Below, in pieces: positions 33,464-42,833 of a stretch of DNA of 64,000 nucleotides. The position numbers and the translations under genes are program-made. Origin of the DNA: Flavobacterium collinsii (GTDB lineage: Bacteria; Bacteroidota; Bacteroidia; Flavobacteriales; Flavobacteriaceae). The notes under the pieces are model-generated. The model was not told where the DNA came from, searched no databases, and was given only the letters and a program-made list of their open reading frames with translations. The DNA is taken from assembly GCF_902804485.1 (NCBI RefSeq), contig NZ_CADCST010000067.1, forward strand, positions 62,001 through 126,000, written 5' to 3'. Each line of letters starts with the position of its first letter. The stretch's first letter is position 1.

Positions 33464-34297
33464 TTAGACTTCTAAATAATTTCCTACAGCAAAATCGGCA
33501 ATAATTAAATCAACATTTGATTTATAGGTTTTTGAAAATGGGATTTTTTTGGAAGAATTTCTAATATAGCAAGTTGAGTTTCCGCTATGAATCCTAGCAA
33601 TATAATTCTGATTGATTATATAACTATTGTGAATCCGAATAAAAGGATGTGACAAAATACTTTCGAAATGTTTTAGTGTTTTAAAAGCCGTTATCATTTC
33701 GCCGGAATTCAAATAAATATCTGTCGAGTTGTTATCTGCCTGAAAGTAACTGATATCATTGGCATTGATGTACCGATAATCACCATACGATTTCACGCAT
33801 AATATAAGTGGCTGCTCTGTATCTTTAACGGGTTTTGCAAACAACTCGCTCAATGGAGTACTGTCTTCTTCAATTGGATCAGAATCGTTTACAGGAAGTG
33901 TTTTTTCGAGTTTTAGAATAGTCTTCAATACATCAGACCGCAGGACTGGCTTCAATATATAGCCAAAAACACCATACTGAATGGCCTCAAAAGCAAGTTC
34001 TTTCTTTGCCGTCGTAATAACTATCTTAGGGATAAGGAATAAGAAACGATGCAATTCATTTATAAAGGCCAGTGACAAATTACTGGATAAATCTTTGGGA
34101 GCAATTTCTAAAAAAATAAGGCAGGGCCGGTGTTCTAAAACCAAATTCAGACCCAATTGGTAATTCGCAGCCGATCCCGCGAAAGTCAATTCTGAAAAAC
34201 CTTCTGCAATTGTTCTGGTTTTCAAAATACTTTCCACATCATCATCAATGATAATATACGAATACTTTTTCAATCTTACATTTTGTTGATTTTTCAT
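33464..34297 (-). CDS. LytTR response regulator with an atypical receiver (Glu at the phospho site)
   Basis: In this 277-residue protein, residues ~12-135 form a receiver with the acidic pocket IIDDD (18-20), but at the place of the phospho-acceptor Asp the sequence is LIFLEIAP, so E64 replaces Asp; TTAKK and the LKPV Lys remain. The C-terminal LytTR domain (~175-275) reads DISYFQADNNSTDIYLNSGE, then HPFIRIHNSYIINQNYI. LytTR regulators bind direct repeats. No histidine kinase of the LytS type is adjacent. The Glu suggests phosphorylation-independent activity. Confidence 0.88.
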   Translation of the reverse strand: MKNQQNVRLKKYSYIIIDDDVESILKTRTIAEGFSELTFAGSAANYQLGLNLVLEHRPCLIFLEIAPKDLSSNLSLAFINELHRFLFLIPKIVITTAKKELAFEAIQYGVFGYILKPVLRSDVLKTILKLEKTLPVNDSDPIEEDSTPLSELFAKPVKDTEQPLILCVKSYGDYRYINANDISYFQADNNSTDIYLNSGEMITAFKTLKHFESILSHPFIRIHNSYIINQNYIARIHSGNSTCYIRNSSKKIPFSKTYKSNVDLIIADFAVGNYLEV

Positions 34298-34492
34298 GAA
34301 CCCCCTACAACTACCCCTTTAGTTTCATCAATCTTTTTTAAAAGATTTTTATCTAGTAATTTATTCGCAATTAAAAATACGAATTTCGATTATTCTACTA
34401 TTTCATTGTTAATATGTTACAAACAAATGTTAACACAAAAGGGTGAAATGCAGAAATAGTCGCCAAAATACACTATTTGACATTAAAAAAAA

Positions 34493-34517
34493 CCCAAACT
34501 CCTTATGGAATTTGGGC
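34493..34517 (-). terminator. Terminator after glyS
   Basis: CCCAAACTCC (34493-34502) pairs with GGAATTTGGG (34508-34517), with one mismatch; A run on the left gives the U run for the minus strand. Confidence 0.75.
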
Positions 34518-34541
34518 TTTTATATTAAAGTATGACAAAAT

Positions 34542-36083
34542 TTACATTTTCATCAACCAGTTTTTCATTGAAACTTCGTTTTCAATTATATCTTTCAATT
34601 CTGAAATCTTCACACGATCTTGTTTCATTGTATCTCTGTGACGAATCGTTACTGTTTCATCTTCGATGGTTTGATGATCTACCGTAATACAAAACGGCGT
34701 TCCAAGGGCATCCTGTCTTCTGTAACGACGACCTACTGCATCTTTTTCATCATAAGCTACATTGAAATCCCATTTTAAATCTTCTATGATTTTTTTAGAG
34801 ATATCAGGTAAACCGTCTTTTTTAACTAAAGGCAATACAGCCGCTTTTGTTGGTGCCAAAACAGCCGGTAATTTCAACACTGTTCTTGTTGAACCGTCTT
34901 CCAGTACCTCTTCTTGTAATGAAGTTGCAAAAACAGCTAAAAACATACGATCTAAACCAACAGAAGTTTCTACTACATACGGCACATAGTTTTCGTTTAA
35001 TTCTGGATCAAAATATTGCAGTTTTCTTCCTGAATATTCTTCGTGTGCTTTCAAGTCAAAATCAGTACGAGAGTGAATCCCTTCTAATTCTTTGAATCCG
35101 AATGGGAAGTTGAACTCAATATCTGCGGCTGCATTTGCATAATGCGCTAATTTTTCATGATCGTGAAAACGGTAATTATCTTTTCCTAATCCTAAAGATA
35201 AGTGCCAGTTTAAACGTGTTTGTTTCCAGTGCTCGTACCATTTCATTTCTTCACCCGGACGTACAAAAAACTGCATTTCCATTTGTTCAAATTCACGCAT
35301 ACGGAAAATAAATTGTCTCGCAACAATTTCATTTCTAAATGCTTTACCCGTTTGAGCAATTCCAAAAGGAACTTTCATACGACCTGATTTTTGAACATTC
35401 AGGAAATTTACAAAAATACCTTGCGCAGTTTCCGGACGTAAATATAAATCCATTGCAGAATCTGCAGAAGCTCCTAATTTCGTTCCGAACATTAAGTTGA
35501 ACTGACGAACTTCTGTCCAGTTTTTAGACCCTGTTTCAGGATCAGCAATTTCTAATTCTTCAATTAATGCTTTTACATCTTCTAAATCTCCATTGCCCAA
35601 AGAACGCCCCAGACGCTCTCTGATTTCTTTTTCTTTAGCCAGATATTCAATTACACGGGCATTTGTTGTAACAAATTCCTGCTCATTAAAAGCATCTCCA
35701 AAACGAGCGCTTGCTTTTTCAATTTCTTTTTTAGCTTTCAGATTAAGTTTTTCTGCATAATCTTCTACCAAAACATCGGCTCTGTATCTTTTCTTTGAAT
35801 CTTTATTATCAATTAATGGGTCATTGAACGCATCAACGTGGCCTGAAGCTTTCCAGGTTGTTGGATGCATTAATATTGCAGCATCTAAACCAACAATATT
35901 TTCATTCATCTGAACCATTGATTTCCACCAATATTCACGAATATTCTTTTTTAACTCGACACCATTTTGTGCATAATCATACACTGCACTCAATCCATCG
36001 TATACTTCGCTTGACGGAAAAATAAATCCGTACTCTTTTGCGTGCGAAACCACATTCTTAAATATATCTTCTTGTTTTGCCAT
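34542..36083 (-). CDS. glyS: Glycine--tRNA ligase, dimeric class II type
   Basis: The 513-residue protein is the alpha2, single-chain form, not the bacterial alpha2beta2 form. Motifs: YGFIFPSSEVYDGLSAVYDY near the N terminus, MHPTTWKASGHVDAF, LMFGTKLG, LRPETAQGIFVNFLNV, GIAQTGKAFRNEI, MREFEQMEMQFFV, VVETSVGLDRMFLA, and the anticodon-binding C-terminal domain. It attaches glycine to tRNA(Gly). Single gene divergent from comF with a 98-nt spacer. Confidence 0.96.
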   Translation of the reverse strand: MAKQEDIFKNVVSHAKEYGFIFPSSEVYDGLSAVYDYAQNGVELKKNIREYWWKSMVQMNENIVGLDAAILMHPTTWKASGHVDAFNDPLIDNKDSKKRYRADVLVEDYAEKLNLKAKKEIEKASARFGDAFNEQEFVTTNARVIEYLAKEKEIRERLGRSLGNGDLEDVKALIEELEIADPETGSKNWTEVRQFNLMFGTKLGASADSAMDLYLRPETAQGIFVNFLNVQKSGRMKVPFGIAQTGKAFRNEIVARQFIFRMREFEQMEMQFFVRPGEEMKWYEHWKQTRLNWHLSLGLGKDNYRFHDHEKLAHYANAAADIEFNFPFGFKELEGIHSRTDFDLKAHEEYSGRKLQYFDPELNENYVPYVVETSVGLDRMFLAVFATSLQEEVLEDGSTRTVLKLPAVLAPTKAAVLPLVKKDGLPDISKKIIEDLKWDFNVAYDEKDAVGRRYRRQDALGTPFCITVDHQTIEDETVTIRHRDTMKQDRVKISELKDIIENEVSMKNWLMKM

Positions 36084-36153
36084 AGTGATGCAAAAATATA
36101 AAAAGTACGTTTAAAAAAAAGAAAAATAATAAAGTTTGAAGTAATGATTTGGT

Positions 36154-36161
36154 TATTTTTG
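36154..36161 (+). promoter_or_regulatory. -7 box of comF
   Basis: TATTTTTG, 20 nt before the chosen GTG at 36182. It overlaps the first codons of the longest open frame (TTG at 36149), so that frame start cannot be used. Confidence 0.5.
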
Positions 36162-36181
36162 TAACTAAATTCTCTCTATTT

Positions 36182-36865
36182 GTGTTTAATTATCTTATCA
36201 ACCTCTTTTTTCCTAAAGTCTGCGTCGGATGTCACATGCTTTTACGCAGTGGTGAAACTATTATATGCACAAGCTGTCGTCATGAATTACCTCTTACTCA
36301 ACACCATTTAGATCCAAAAAACGAAGCTCTAAAGAAATTTTACGGCAGAATCGATATTCAGCATGCATCGGCATTTTTATATTTCAACAAAAAAGGAATT
36401 GTTCAGGAGCTTATCCACAATCTTAAGTACAAAGGTCATGAAGAAATCGGAACTGTATTAGGAAACTGGTACGCCGAAGACTTAAAAAAATTAAACTTAG
36501 AATCTCCTTTTGACGTTATCATTCCAGTGCCTCTACACCGCAGAAAACTAAAAGAACGAGGCTATAATCAGATTACTGCTTTTGGGAAGACTTTGTCTAA
36601 AAACTTAGAGATTACTTATGATTGTACTTTATTGTATCGAAAGAAATATTCAAAAACCCAATCTAAGAAAAATCTTTTAGGAAGATCTGAGAATATTGAA
36701 AACATCTTTGATGTCCAATTTTCAGAAGGAAATCACAACAAGCATTTTTTAATCGTTGATGATGTACTCACTACGGGGGCCACACTTGAGGCCTGCTCTA
36801 GGGCTTTACAAAAAATTCCGGGCGCTAAAATCAGTATTATTTGCATAGCAATGGCAAACTCTTAG
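36182..36865 (+). CDS. comF: ComF family phosphoribosyltransferase-like protein
   Basis: I start at GTG 36182 (227 residues); see the -7 box upstream. The N-terminal zinc ribbon has KVCVGCHMLL and IICTSCRHELP. The PRTase fold follows: VIIPVPLHRRKLKERGYNQ and the PRPP loop FLIVDDVLTTGATLEACS. ComF is needed for DNA uptake during natural transformation, where it works with the ComFA helicase; many Bacteroidota keep it without obvious competence genes. Ends at a 28-bp inverted repeat shared with the metalloprotease gene. Confidence 0.88.
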   Translation: MFNYLINLFFPKVCVGCHMLLRSGETIICTSCRHELPLTQHHLDPKNEALKKFYGRIDIQHASAFLYFNKKGIVQELIHNLKYKGHEEIGTVLGNWYAEDLKKLNLESPFDVIIPVPLHRRKLKERGYNQITAFGKTLSKNLEITYDCTLLYRKKYSKTQSKKNLLGRSENIENIFDVQFSEGNHNKHFLIVDDVLTTGATLEACSRALQKIPGAKISIICIAMANS

Positions 36866-36870
36866 TATTA

Positions 36871-36946
36871 AATTCCAATAAAAAAATCCAAATTCCAAAA
36901 ACTGTTCGTTGATAGTTCTTGGAATTTGGATTTTTTTATTGGAATT
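36871..36946. terminator. Bidirectional terminator, 28-bp perfect inverted repeat
   Basis: 36871-36898 is an exact reverse complement of 36919-36946; the core is ATCCAAATTCCAA / TTGGAATTTGGAT with A and T runs. It lies between convergent genes and belongs to the same family as 15551-15580 and 30147-30194. Confidence 0.9.
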
Positions 36947-36956
36947 TATTCTTTCT

Positions 36957-39656
36957 CTAGTTCACAATTATTTTCTTAACCGTTCTGCGATCACCGTCAA
37001 TCACGGTCACCAAATACATCCCCGAAGAGACTCCGGATAACTGAATATTTTGATTAAAATAAGGCGTTTTATCATATGAGTTAAAATACACTTGTTTACC
37101 AAGAATATCATGAACATAAACTTGAACCCTATTGATCGAATCACTTGAAAACTGAATCGTAAAACTTCCCTTATTTGGATTTGGATATAACGTAAACGCT
37201 ACATTTTCAAGATCTATTTCTCCTAAAGTAAATGTTTGATTGCAAATATTTAAGGATGCTGAATTGATCGTTCCAAAATTACCTGAAACCGCATCACGAA
37301 CTCTAAAACTCCAGGTTCCTTTTGGATCCTGACCATTAAAAGCGCTCAATGCATCTACAGGAATAACAATCTGACTTGTTACTTTGGAACAATCTAAAGT
37401 AAATCCGGCATCATCAAACTGAAGTATTAAGCTAGAATTTATCCCTCCACAACTTTTATTATTATACAAATTCACAACTGTACCCTGCGGACTTACCATT
37501 TGTATTTCGAGATCAGAAAGCTTATCGTGTGTTACATTAACCAAAACATTGACATCGGAAACTTTTCCGGTTGATGCCGGTACATTTACTGTTTTGGCCG
37601 TAAAACTAGTTCCGGACGGAATTGCAAAAGAATTCCCAAAACTATAAGAATCACAAGTGGTAGTAGAGCTGTAACCCACTGCAAATGATTTACTGTTTAT
37701 TGCGTAATAAATATTTGCGGTTGGTTCAACCTTAATCCTGCAATTAGTTGAAGCAGTTACACTGCCAGGAACCTGAATCAACTGCGAACCATCATTTGGT
37801 GTATTTGAGGCTAAAATTACAGGGTATGTCAAACCTCCATCCAGAGACAATTTAATGTTTACCGATGAAGATCCCGGTAGGGTGTTGGTATTATTTACTG
37901 CCCAGGTTACTGTTTGACTCGATCCTATTTGCCAGCTTATATCGCTGGTGTTTTGTGAAGTAACTGTAAATGGCCCTGCATTAGTTACAACAGTTGCAAT
38001 CATAGTATCTGTATTCGTCTGTGCAGCTCCTAATCCTCCATTGTCTCTTGCCGTTAGCGTAAAATGCAATGTTCTTGCAACCGAAGAGACAGATTCCCAG
38101 GTCGTGGTTAGTTTATTCAGAAGCACGGTGTTTAAATCGGGCATATAACGAACAGGTGAACTTCCCGGTACTATAGATCTAAACAAAGGGCCGTTTGGTT
38201 TTGTGGGATAAGCAATACTGTTGCTGTTCGCGGTTGATGATGATGTTGCACTATCAAATTGTTCCCACGTATAGGTAATCGTACCAACTGAACTAGAACC
38301 TGAGCCAACTAAAACAAAAGGTGTGCTCATTGGAATTGTATAATCTAAACCTGCATCGACAGTTGGAGGATTATTGGTAATTACCGTATTAGCAGGACAA
38401 CTCTTTCCGGCAAGAGTATTCTGAATTTGCAAAATACTTGCATAAGCAAAATAATCATCTGAATTACTTTGAACATCATATCCCTTAGATACTCCCGCAT
38501 ACCCCATAATGGTTGAGCCACTTCCCGGCTCAACATTTAAACCTGTTCTTTCTGACGCATCATAGGAAAAAGTATGATTTGCTCCTAATTGATGTCCAAT
38601 TTCGTGCGCTACAAAATCAATATCAAAGGTATCGCCTTCCGGCTTTTTATCAGATGGTGACGTATAAGCACTTCCTTTTCCCATCGCTTCTGATGGCGTT
38701 GGACTACTACAAACACAACCTATACAGCCTGCATTACCTCCGCCTCCATCGTGTCCAAACAAATGTCCGATATCATAATTAGCTTCTCCAATCACACTTG
38801 TTAAAGTGCTTTGAACTTCTTTACTCCAATAATCATTACCATCTGAAGGATCTCTTGAGGTCCCTCTTGTTGGATCAGAATAAGGATCAGTTAGTGCATT
38901 TGTATAAATTATGGCATCATTATTTGCAATTAAAACTACTCCCACGGCAAGATCTTTATTAAAAACCCCATTTACTCTAGACAAAGTAGCGTTCATTCCA
39001 GCTACCGCGCCCGCTTTTGTGCCTCCAAAATAAGCAGTGTATTCTCCAGTACAGGACAACGCCAATCGCAGGGTTTTGAAAACTTTATTGTTTGCTGCCG
39101 ACTTTGCAGTATTTGATGAGGAGCTTTTATTCAACGCAGTGTCCAGTGTCTTACAGTCTAATTGAGATTTGGCAGCCGCATCAGTATTGGTAAACAAAAC
39201 ATAAGAAGACTTATCATCCTGATTTTGTTCTATATACTCCGCTGGTCTATCGGCACGGAGTACCATAGTCTGGATTCCAATCGGTGCCACACTAAAATAA
39301 ACTTTAGCCGTTTTATCATCTAAACCACGTCCTTCATAAGCTCTGATTTCAGGATATTTTGCCTGCAACTCAGGTTCAAAATTCGAATGTTCCGAAACTG
39401 AAAAGCGTTCCAAGACACCACTGGCATTAGGAATCGTAATTTCTGTCGAAGCACTTTTTTCTGATTTATTAGTAGTTGCAGCAAGTCTTGATTTCAAAAA
39501 ATCTGAATTCAGTTTATAGTACAACCGCCCAGAGTCAGACGAGATTCCTCTCTTACTTGAAGAAACCGCACTCACTTTCTGCCACAAAACATCACTTTGG
39601 GCATACATATTTGCACAGCAAAAAATAAAAAATAAAAAAAGTAGATTTTTTCTCAT
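36957..39656 (-). CDS. T9SS-secreted reprolysin-like metalloprotease
   Basis: I start at the ATG 39654-39656 (899 residues). Order: signal peptide (1-20), propeptide-like region to ~190, M12B-like metalloprotease with AHEIGHQLGANHTF (HExxHxxxxxH, 351-361) and a Met-turn STIMGYAG, a linker, a proprotein-convertase P-like domain (~670-800, DLEIQMVSPQGTVVNLYN, then DPKGTWSFRVRDAVSGNFG), and a type A T9SS sorting domain (LYPNPNKGSFTIQF, then GMYLVTVIDGDRRTVKKIIV). It should be exported across the outer membrane and act on extracellular proteins. Confidence 0.93.
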   Translation of the reverse strand: MRKNLLFLFFIFCCANMYAQSDVLWQKVSAVSSSKRGISSDSGRLYYKLNSDFLKSRLAATTNKSEKSASTEITIPNASGVLERFSVSEHSNFEPELQAKYPEIRAYEGRGLDDKTAKVYFSVAPIGIQTMVLRADRPAEYIEQNQDDKSSYVLFTNTDAAAKSQLDCKTLDTALNKSSSSNTAKSAANNKVFKTLRLALSCTGEYTAYFGGTKAGAVAGMNATLSRVNGVFNKDLAVGVVLIANNDAIIYTNALTDPYSDPTRGTSRDPSDGNDYWSKEVQSTLTSVIGEANYDIGHLFGHDGGGGNAGCIGCVCSSPTPSEAMGKGSAYTSPSDKKPEGDTFDIDFVAHEIGHQLGANHTFSYDASERTGLNVEPGSGSTIMGYAGVSKGYDVQSNSDDYFAYASILQIQNTLAGKSCPANTVITNNPPTVDAGLDYTIPMSTPFVLVGSGSSSVGTITYTWEQFDSATSSSTANSNSIAYPTKPNGPLFRSIVPGSSPVRYMPDLNTVLLNKLTTTWESVSSVARTLHFTLTARDNGGLGAAQTNTDTMIATVVTNAGPFTVTSQNTSDISWQIGSSQTVTWAVNNTNTLPGSSSVNIKLSLDGGLTYPVILASNTPNDGSQLIQVPGSVTASTNCRIKVEPTANIYYAINSKSFAVGYSSTTTCDSYSFGNSFAIPSGTSFTAKTVNVPASTGKVSDVNVLVNVTHDKLSDLEIQMVSPQGTVVNLYNNKSCGGINSSLILQFDDAGFTLDCSKVTSQIVIPVDALSAFNGQDPKGTWSFRVRDAVSGNFGTINSASLNICNQTFTLGEIDLENVAFTLYPNPNKGSFTIQFSSDSINRVQVYVHDILGKQVYFNSYDKTPYFNQNIQLSGVSSGMYLVTVIDGDRRTVKKIIVN

Positions 39657-39824
39657 ATTTTGGAAATAACAGTATACCAAAATTACGTTAATAAAACCGA
39701 AATTTTACACTTATCACAGACAATTAATGCTTTTTGGTCTACAAGTTGTCCCATTTTCACAAAAAGTAACGGCTTGAGATTAAAAAATCAATTAGCCTTA
39801 GTATCAAATTTAAAATAGATAGTA

Positions 39825-39832
39825 TAAATTTG
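39825..39832 (+). promoter_or_regulatory. -7 box of ribF
   Basis: TAAATTTG, 21 nt before the chosen TTG start at 39854. The longest open frame would start on the TTG at 39830-39832, inside this box. Confidence 0.5.
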
Positions 39833-39853
39833 CACCATCTTAAATTATTTGTT

Positions 39854-40783
39854 TTGAAGCTCTTTCATTCTATAAACGATTTTCAGTCCACCAAGAAAAC
39901 AATTTTAACTCTTGGAACATTTGATGGTGTACATATTGGTCATAAAAAAATTCTGGAACGCATTACCCAAAACACCGAAAATGGAAAGTATGAAAGTTTA
40001 GTCCTTACCTTTTTTCCACATCCAAGAATGGTATTACAGGAAAAATCAGAAATAAAACTTTTGAATACCATTGCCGAAAAATCAAAACTTCTGGAAGCGA
40101 CCGGAATTGAAAATCTTGTGATTCATCCTTTTAACGAAAGTTTCTCAAGATTAACCGCTGAAGAGTTTGTTCATTCCATTTTGGTAGATCAGTTTCATAT
40201 TCAGAAAATAATTATTGGACATGATCATCGCTTTGGCAGAAACAGAACCGCTAATATTGATGATTTAATTGCTTTTGGTCTTGAATATGGTTTTGAAGTT
40301 GAACAAATTTCAGCTCAGGAAATCCAGGACGTTTCTGTAAGTTCAACCAAAATCAGAAAAGCACTGAACGAAGGAAATATGACCTTAGCCAACAATTATC
40401 TGGGCTACAGCTACTTTTTGTCGGGTGAAGTCGTTAAAGGCAAACAATTAGGTAGAACTATAGGTTTTCCAACTGCCAACATACAAATTGATGAAGATTA
40501 TAAGTTAATCCCAAAAGCTGGTGTTTACATCGTTAAAGCTCTAATTGATCAAAAAGAGGTTTTTGGAATGATGAATATTGGTTTTAATCCAACGGTTAAC
40601 GGACAAAAACAAACTATCGAAGTGAATCTTTTTGATTTTGATGCTGACATTTACGGCAAAAAAATTGAAGTTTCGCTATTGCAACACCTCCGCGAAGAAC
40701 AAAAATTTGGTTCTGTCGATTTATTAAAAGAACAATTAAATCAGGACAAAAAAGATGCTTTGGCATTTTTAAACAGAGTTTGA
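39854..40783 (+). CDS. ribF: Bifunctional riboflavin kinase / FAD synthetase
   Basis: I start at TTG 39854, giving MKLFHSINDFQSTKK, the usual start in relatives (309 residues). The N-terminal FAD synthetase has LTLGTFDGVHIGHKKIL, IIGHDHRFGRNR, and VSSTKIRKAL. The C-terminal riboflavin kinase has GRTIGFPTANIQ and GMMNIGFNPTV, then EVNLFDFDADIYGKKIEVSL. It makes FMN and then FAD from riboflavin. The longer frame overlaps the promoter. Confidence 0.93.
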   Translation: MKLFHSINDFQSTKKTILTLGTFDGVHIGHKKILERITQNTENGKYESLVLTFFPHPRMVLQEKSEIKLLNTIAEKSKLLEATGIENLVIHPFNESFSRLTAEEFVHSILVDQFHIQKIIIGHDHRFGRNRTANIDDLIAFGLEYGFEVEQISAQEIQDVSVSSTKIRKALNEGNMTLANNYLGYSYFLSGEVVKGKQLGRTIGFPTANIQIDEDYKLIPKAGVYIVKALIDQKEVFGMMNIGFNPTVNGQKQTIEVNLFDFDADIYGKKIEVSLLQHLREEQKFGSVDLLKEQLNQDKKDALAFLNRV

Positions 40784-41054
40784 CAAGCTTTCTCTTTGCA
40801 AATTAAAATCTAATCCCTTACCGGAAGATTAAATTATTCCTTTACTCGTCTATTAGGATTACAAGCTTGTGCGCTGACAAAATTATTTTGAATTACTCCT
40901 TCTCTTAACTGAAGTCATCCGTTCTGTTTTTTAAATAGTAAGCTGAAACATACTTTTCACCATTTTTAAATCATCGTAGTTATTTTTTTAGTAAATTTGA
41001 TATAGAACTCTGTCTATCAAATATTTGCTATTAACTTCTTTAAAAATAACCACT

Positions 41055-41492
41055 ATGAAATTACCTAAAGAAATTACCAACGGTTTTCTGATTTTCCTTG
41101 GAATCGGAATTTACTTTTTATTGATGAACGTATTAGGTTTGGCGCATTTATTCTATTTGCGAACCCTGAATGTCTTTTTTATATTTTATGGTGTAAATAA
41201 AACAATGCGAATGAACCTTCATGAAGGCGAAACTAATTTTGTGTCGAATGCAGTTTCAGCAATGGCAACCTCTGTTGTTGGTGTAGCTTTAAGCGTTTTT
41301 GGATTGTTAGTTTATAGTTATGCCAGAGGTGGAGATGCTTATGTAAAAACACTTTCAGAAACATTTATGTTTGGCGGAAATCCTTCTGTACCAACCTACT
41401 GCATCTGCTTACTATTTGAAGGAATTGCTTCCTCAGTAATCGTCACGCTGATGATGATGTTGTACTGGAATAATAAATATGCAGCCGATTAA
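41055..41492 (+). CDS. Conserved four-helix membrane protein, unknown function
   Basis: I start at ATG 41055 (145 residues) and not the upstream TTG. The protein has about four membrane segments (GFLIFLGIGIYFLLMNVLGL, YLRTLNVFFIFYGVN, AVSAMATSVVGVALSVFGLL, CICLLFEGIASSVIVTLMMM). No signal peptide or catalytic motif seen. A -7 box TAAATTTG is at 40992-40999. A perfect 15-bp terminator follows. Function unknown. Confidence 0.7.
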   Translation: MKLPKEITNGFLIFLGIGIYFLLMNVLGLAHLFYLRTLNVFFIFYGVNKTMRMNLHEGETNFVSNAVSAMATSVVGVALSVFGLLVYSYARGGDAYVKTLSETFMFGGNPSVPTYCICLLFEGIASSVIVTLMMMLYWNNKYAAD

Positions 41493-41519
41493 TTTTTCAA
41501 AATAAATCAAACTATTTAG

Positions 41520-41563
41520 CACTCTAAAATCATAAAAAATTACAATTCTATGATTTTAGAGTG
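41520..41563 (+). terminator. Rho-independent terminator
   Basis: CACTCTAAAATCATA (41520-41534) pairs perfectly with TATGATTTTAGAGTG (41549-41563) and a T-rich tail follows. Confidence 0.87.
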
Positions 41564-41611
41564 TTTCTTTTTTGAAATTATCTGTCAAATATTCATTTAC
41601 AGGATTGGGCA

Positions 41612-41642
41612 TTGGTTGATTGGAACAATTTAACTACTTTTG
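41612..41642 (+). promoter_or_regulatory. Promoter of bioB
   Basis: TTG (41612-41614), 20 nt, TACTTTTG (41635-41642). It fits the Bacteroidota consensus. It overlaps the TTG that would start the longest frame, so the ATG at 41664 is used. No BirA-like palindrome was recognised. Confidence 0.65.
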
Positions 41643-41663
41643 GAGCATCAAAAAACTGCATCA

Positions 41664-42752
41664 ATGAGCATTACAAAACACAATTGGACAAAAGACGAAA
41701 TAATCGCCATATATAATAAACCTATGATGGACTTGCTGTACGAAGCAGCAACAATTCACAGACAAAAGCATGATCCTAACGTAGTTCAGGTATCTACTTT
41801 ACTTTCAATCAAAACCGGAGGCTGTCCGGAAGACTGTGGGTATTGCCCACAAGCTGCTCGTTATAACACCGGAGTTGAAGGAAATGATTTAATGAGTGTT
41901 AGTCAGGTTAAAGCACAGGCTTTACGTGCAAAATCAAGCGGATCGTCTCGTGTATGTATGGGAGCTGCCTGGAGAAACGTAAAAGATGGCGAAGAATTTG
42001 ATCAGGTTTTAGAAATGGTTCGTACCATTAATAAACTTGACATGGAGGTTTGCTGTACCTTAGGTATGATTACCGAAAATCAGGCACAACGTTTGGCTGA
42101 AGCTGGTTTATATGCTTACAACCACAACTTAGATACTTCTGAAGAATATTATAAAGATGTTATTTCAACACGTGGTTTCGAAGACCGTTTGCAAACGATA
42201 GAAAATGTTCGTAAAACGAATGTGACAGTTTGTAGTGGTGGAATTATCGGAATGGGAGAAAGTATTGAAGACAGAGCCGGAATGCTTGTCGCGCTTTCTA
42301 CTTTAAACCCTCAACCTGAATCTGTACCAATTAATGCCCTTGTAGCTGTTGAAGGAACTCCAATGGAAGAGGAAAAGCCAGTTGAAATTTGGGAAATGAT
42401 CCGTATGGTCGCTACAACAAGAATTGTAATGCCGGATACACAGGTTCGTTTGTCTGCAGGAAGAACAAATATGAGCCGTGAAGGACAGGCAATGTGCTTT
42501 TTCGCGGGTGCAAATTCTATTTTTGCAGGTGATAAATTGCTTACTACACCAAACCCTGATGTTCATGAAGACATGAAAATGTTCGAAATGTTAGGATTGA
42601 ATCCACAAAAACCATTTACAAAAGTTTCGCAGCCTAAAACCGTTGAAGCATCTGATTCACAGTTTGCTCCTCTAGGCGAGAAACCAAAATGGTCAAGACC
42701 GGGACATACAATTGATAGAAACCTTGAGGCTTCTGTCAAATCAAAAAATTAA
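41664..42752 (+). CDS. bioB: Biotin synthase
   Basis: The start at ATG 41664 gives 362 residues. This radical-SAM enzyme inserts sulfur into dethiobiotin. The cluster motif is TGGCPEDCGYCPQ (CxxxCxxC); GAAWRNVKDGEEF, YNHNLDTSEEYY, CSGGIIGMGE, and RLSAGRTNMSREGQAMCFF with the Arg ligand of the second cluster are all present. Other biotin genes (bioA, bioD) lie 20 kb away at 62.2-64 kb, so biotin synthesis is split here. Confidence 0.96.
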   Translation: MSITKHNWTKDEIIAIYNKPMMDLLYEAATIHRQKHDPNVVQVSTLLSIKTGGCPEDCGYCPQAARYNTGVEGNDLMSVSQVKAQALRAKSSGSSRVCMGAAWRNVKDGEEFDQVLEMVRTINKLDMEVCCTLGMITENQAQRLAEAGLYAYNHNLDTSEEYYKDVISTRGFEDRLQTIENVRKTNVTVCSGGIIGMGESIEDRAGMLVALSTLNPQPESVPINALVAVEGTPMEEEKPVEIWEMIRMVATTRIVMPDTQVRLSAGRTNMSREGQAMCFFAGANSIFAGDKLLTTPNPDVHEDMKMFEMLGLNPQKPFTKVSQPKTVEASDSQFAPLGEKPKWSRPGHTIDRNLEASVKSKN

Positions 42753-42786
42753 GAAAAAGAGTTCATAAATCTCGATAAATATTTTT

Positions 42787-42818
42787 AAATTGCTTATAAC
42801 ATGTGTTATAAGCAATTT
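42787..42818 (+). terminator. Rho-independent terminator after bioB
   Basis: AAATTGCTTATAAC (42787-42800) pairs with GTTATAAGCAATTT (42805-42818) before a T run. The ATG at 42801, in the loop, is not a gene start. Confidence 0.87.
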
Positions 42819-42833
42819 TTTTATTTAAGAGAG

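Noticed and set aside
33310..33504. Plus-strand open frame between the small peptide and the LytTR gene
   Set aside because: It runs into the LytTR gene antisense and has no recognisable features; the spacer is more likely promoter DNA.
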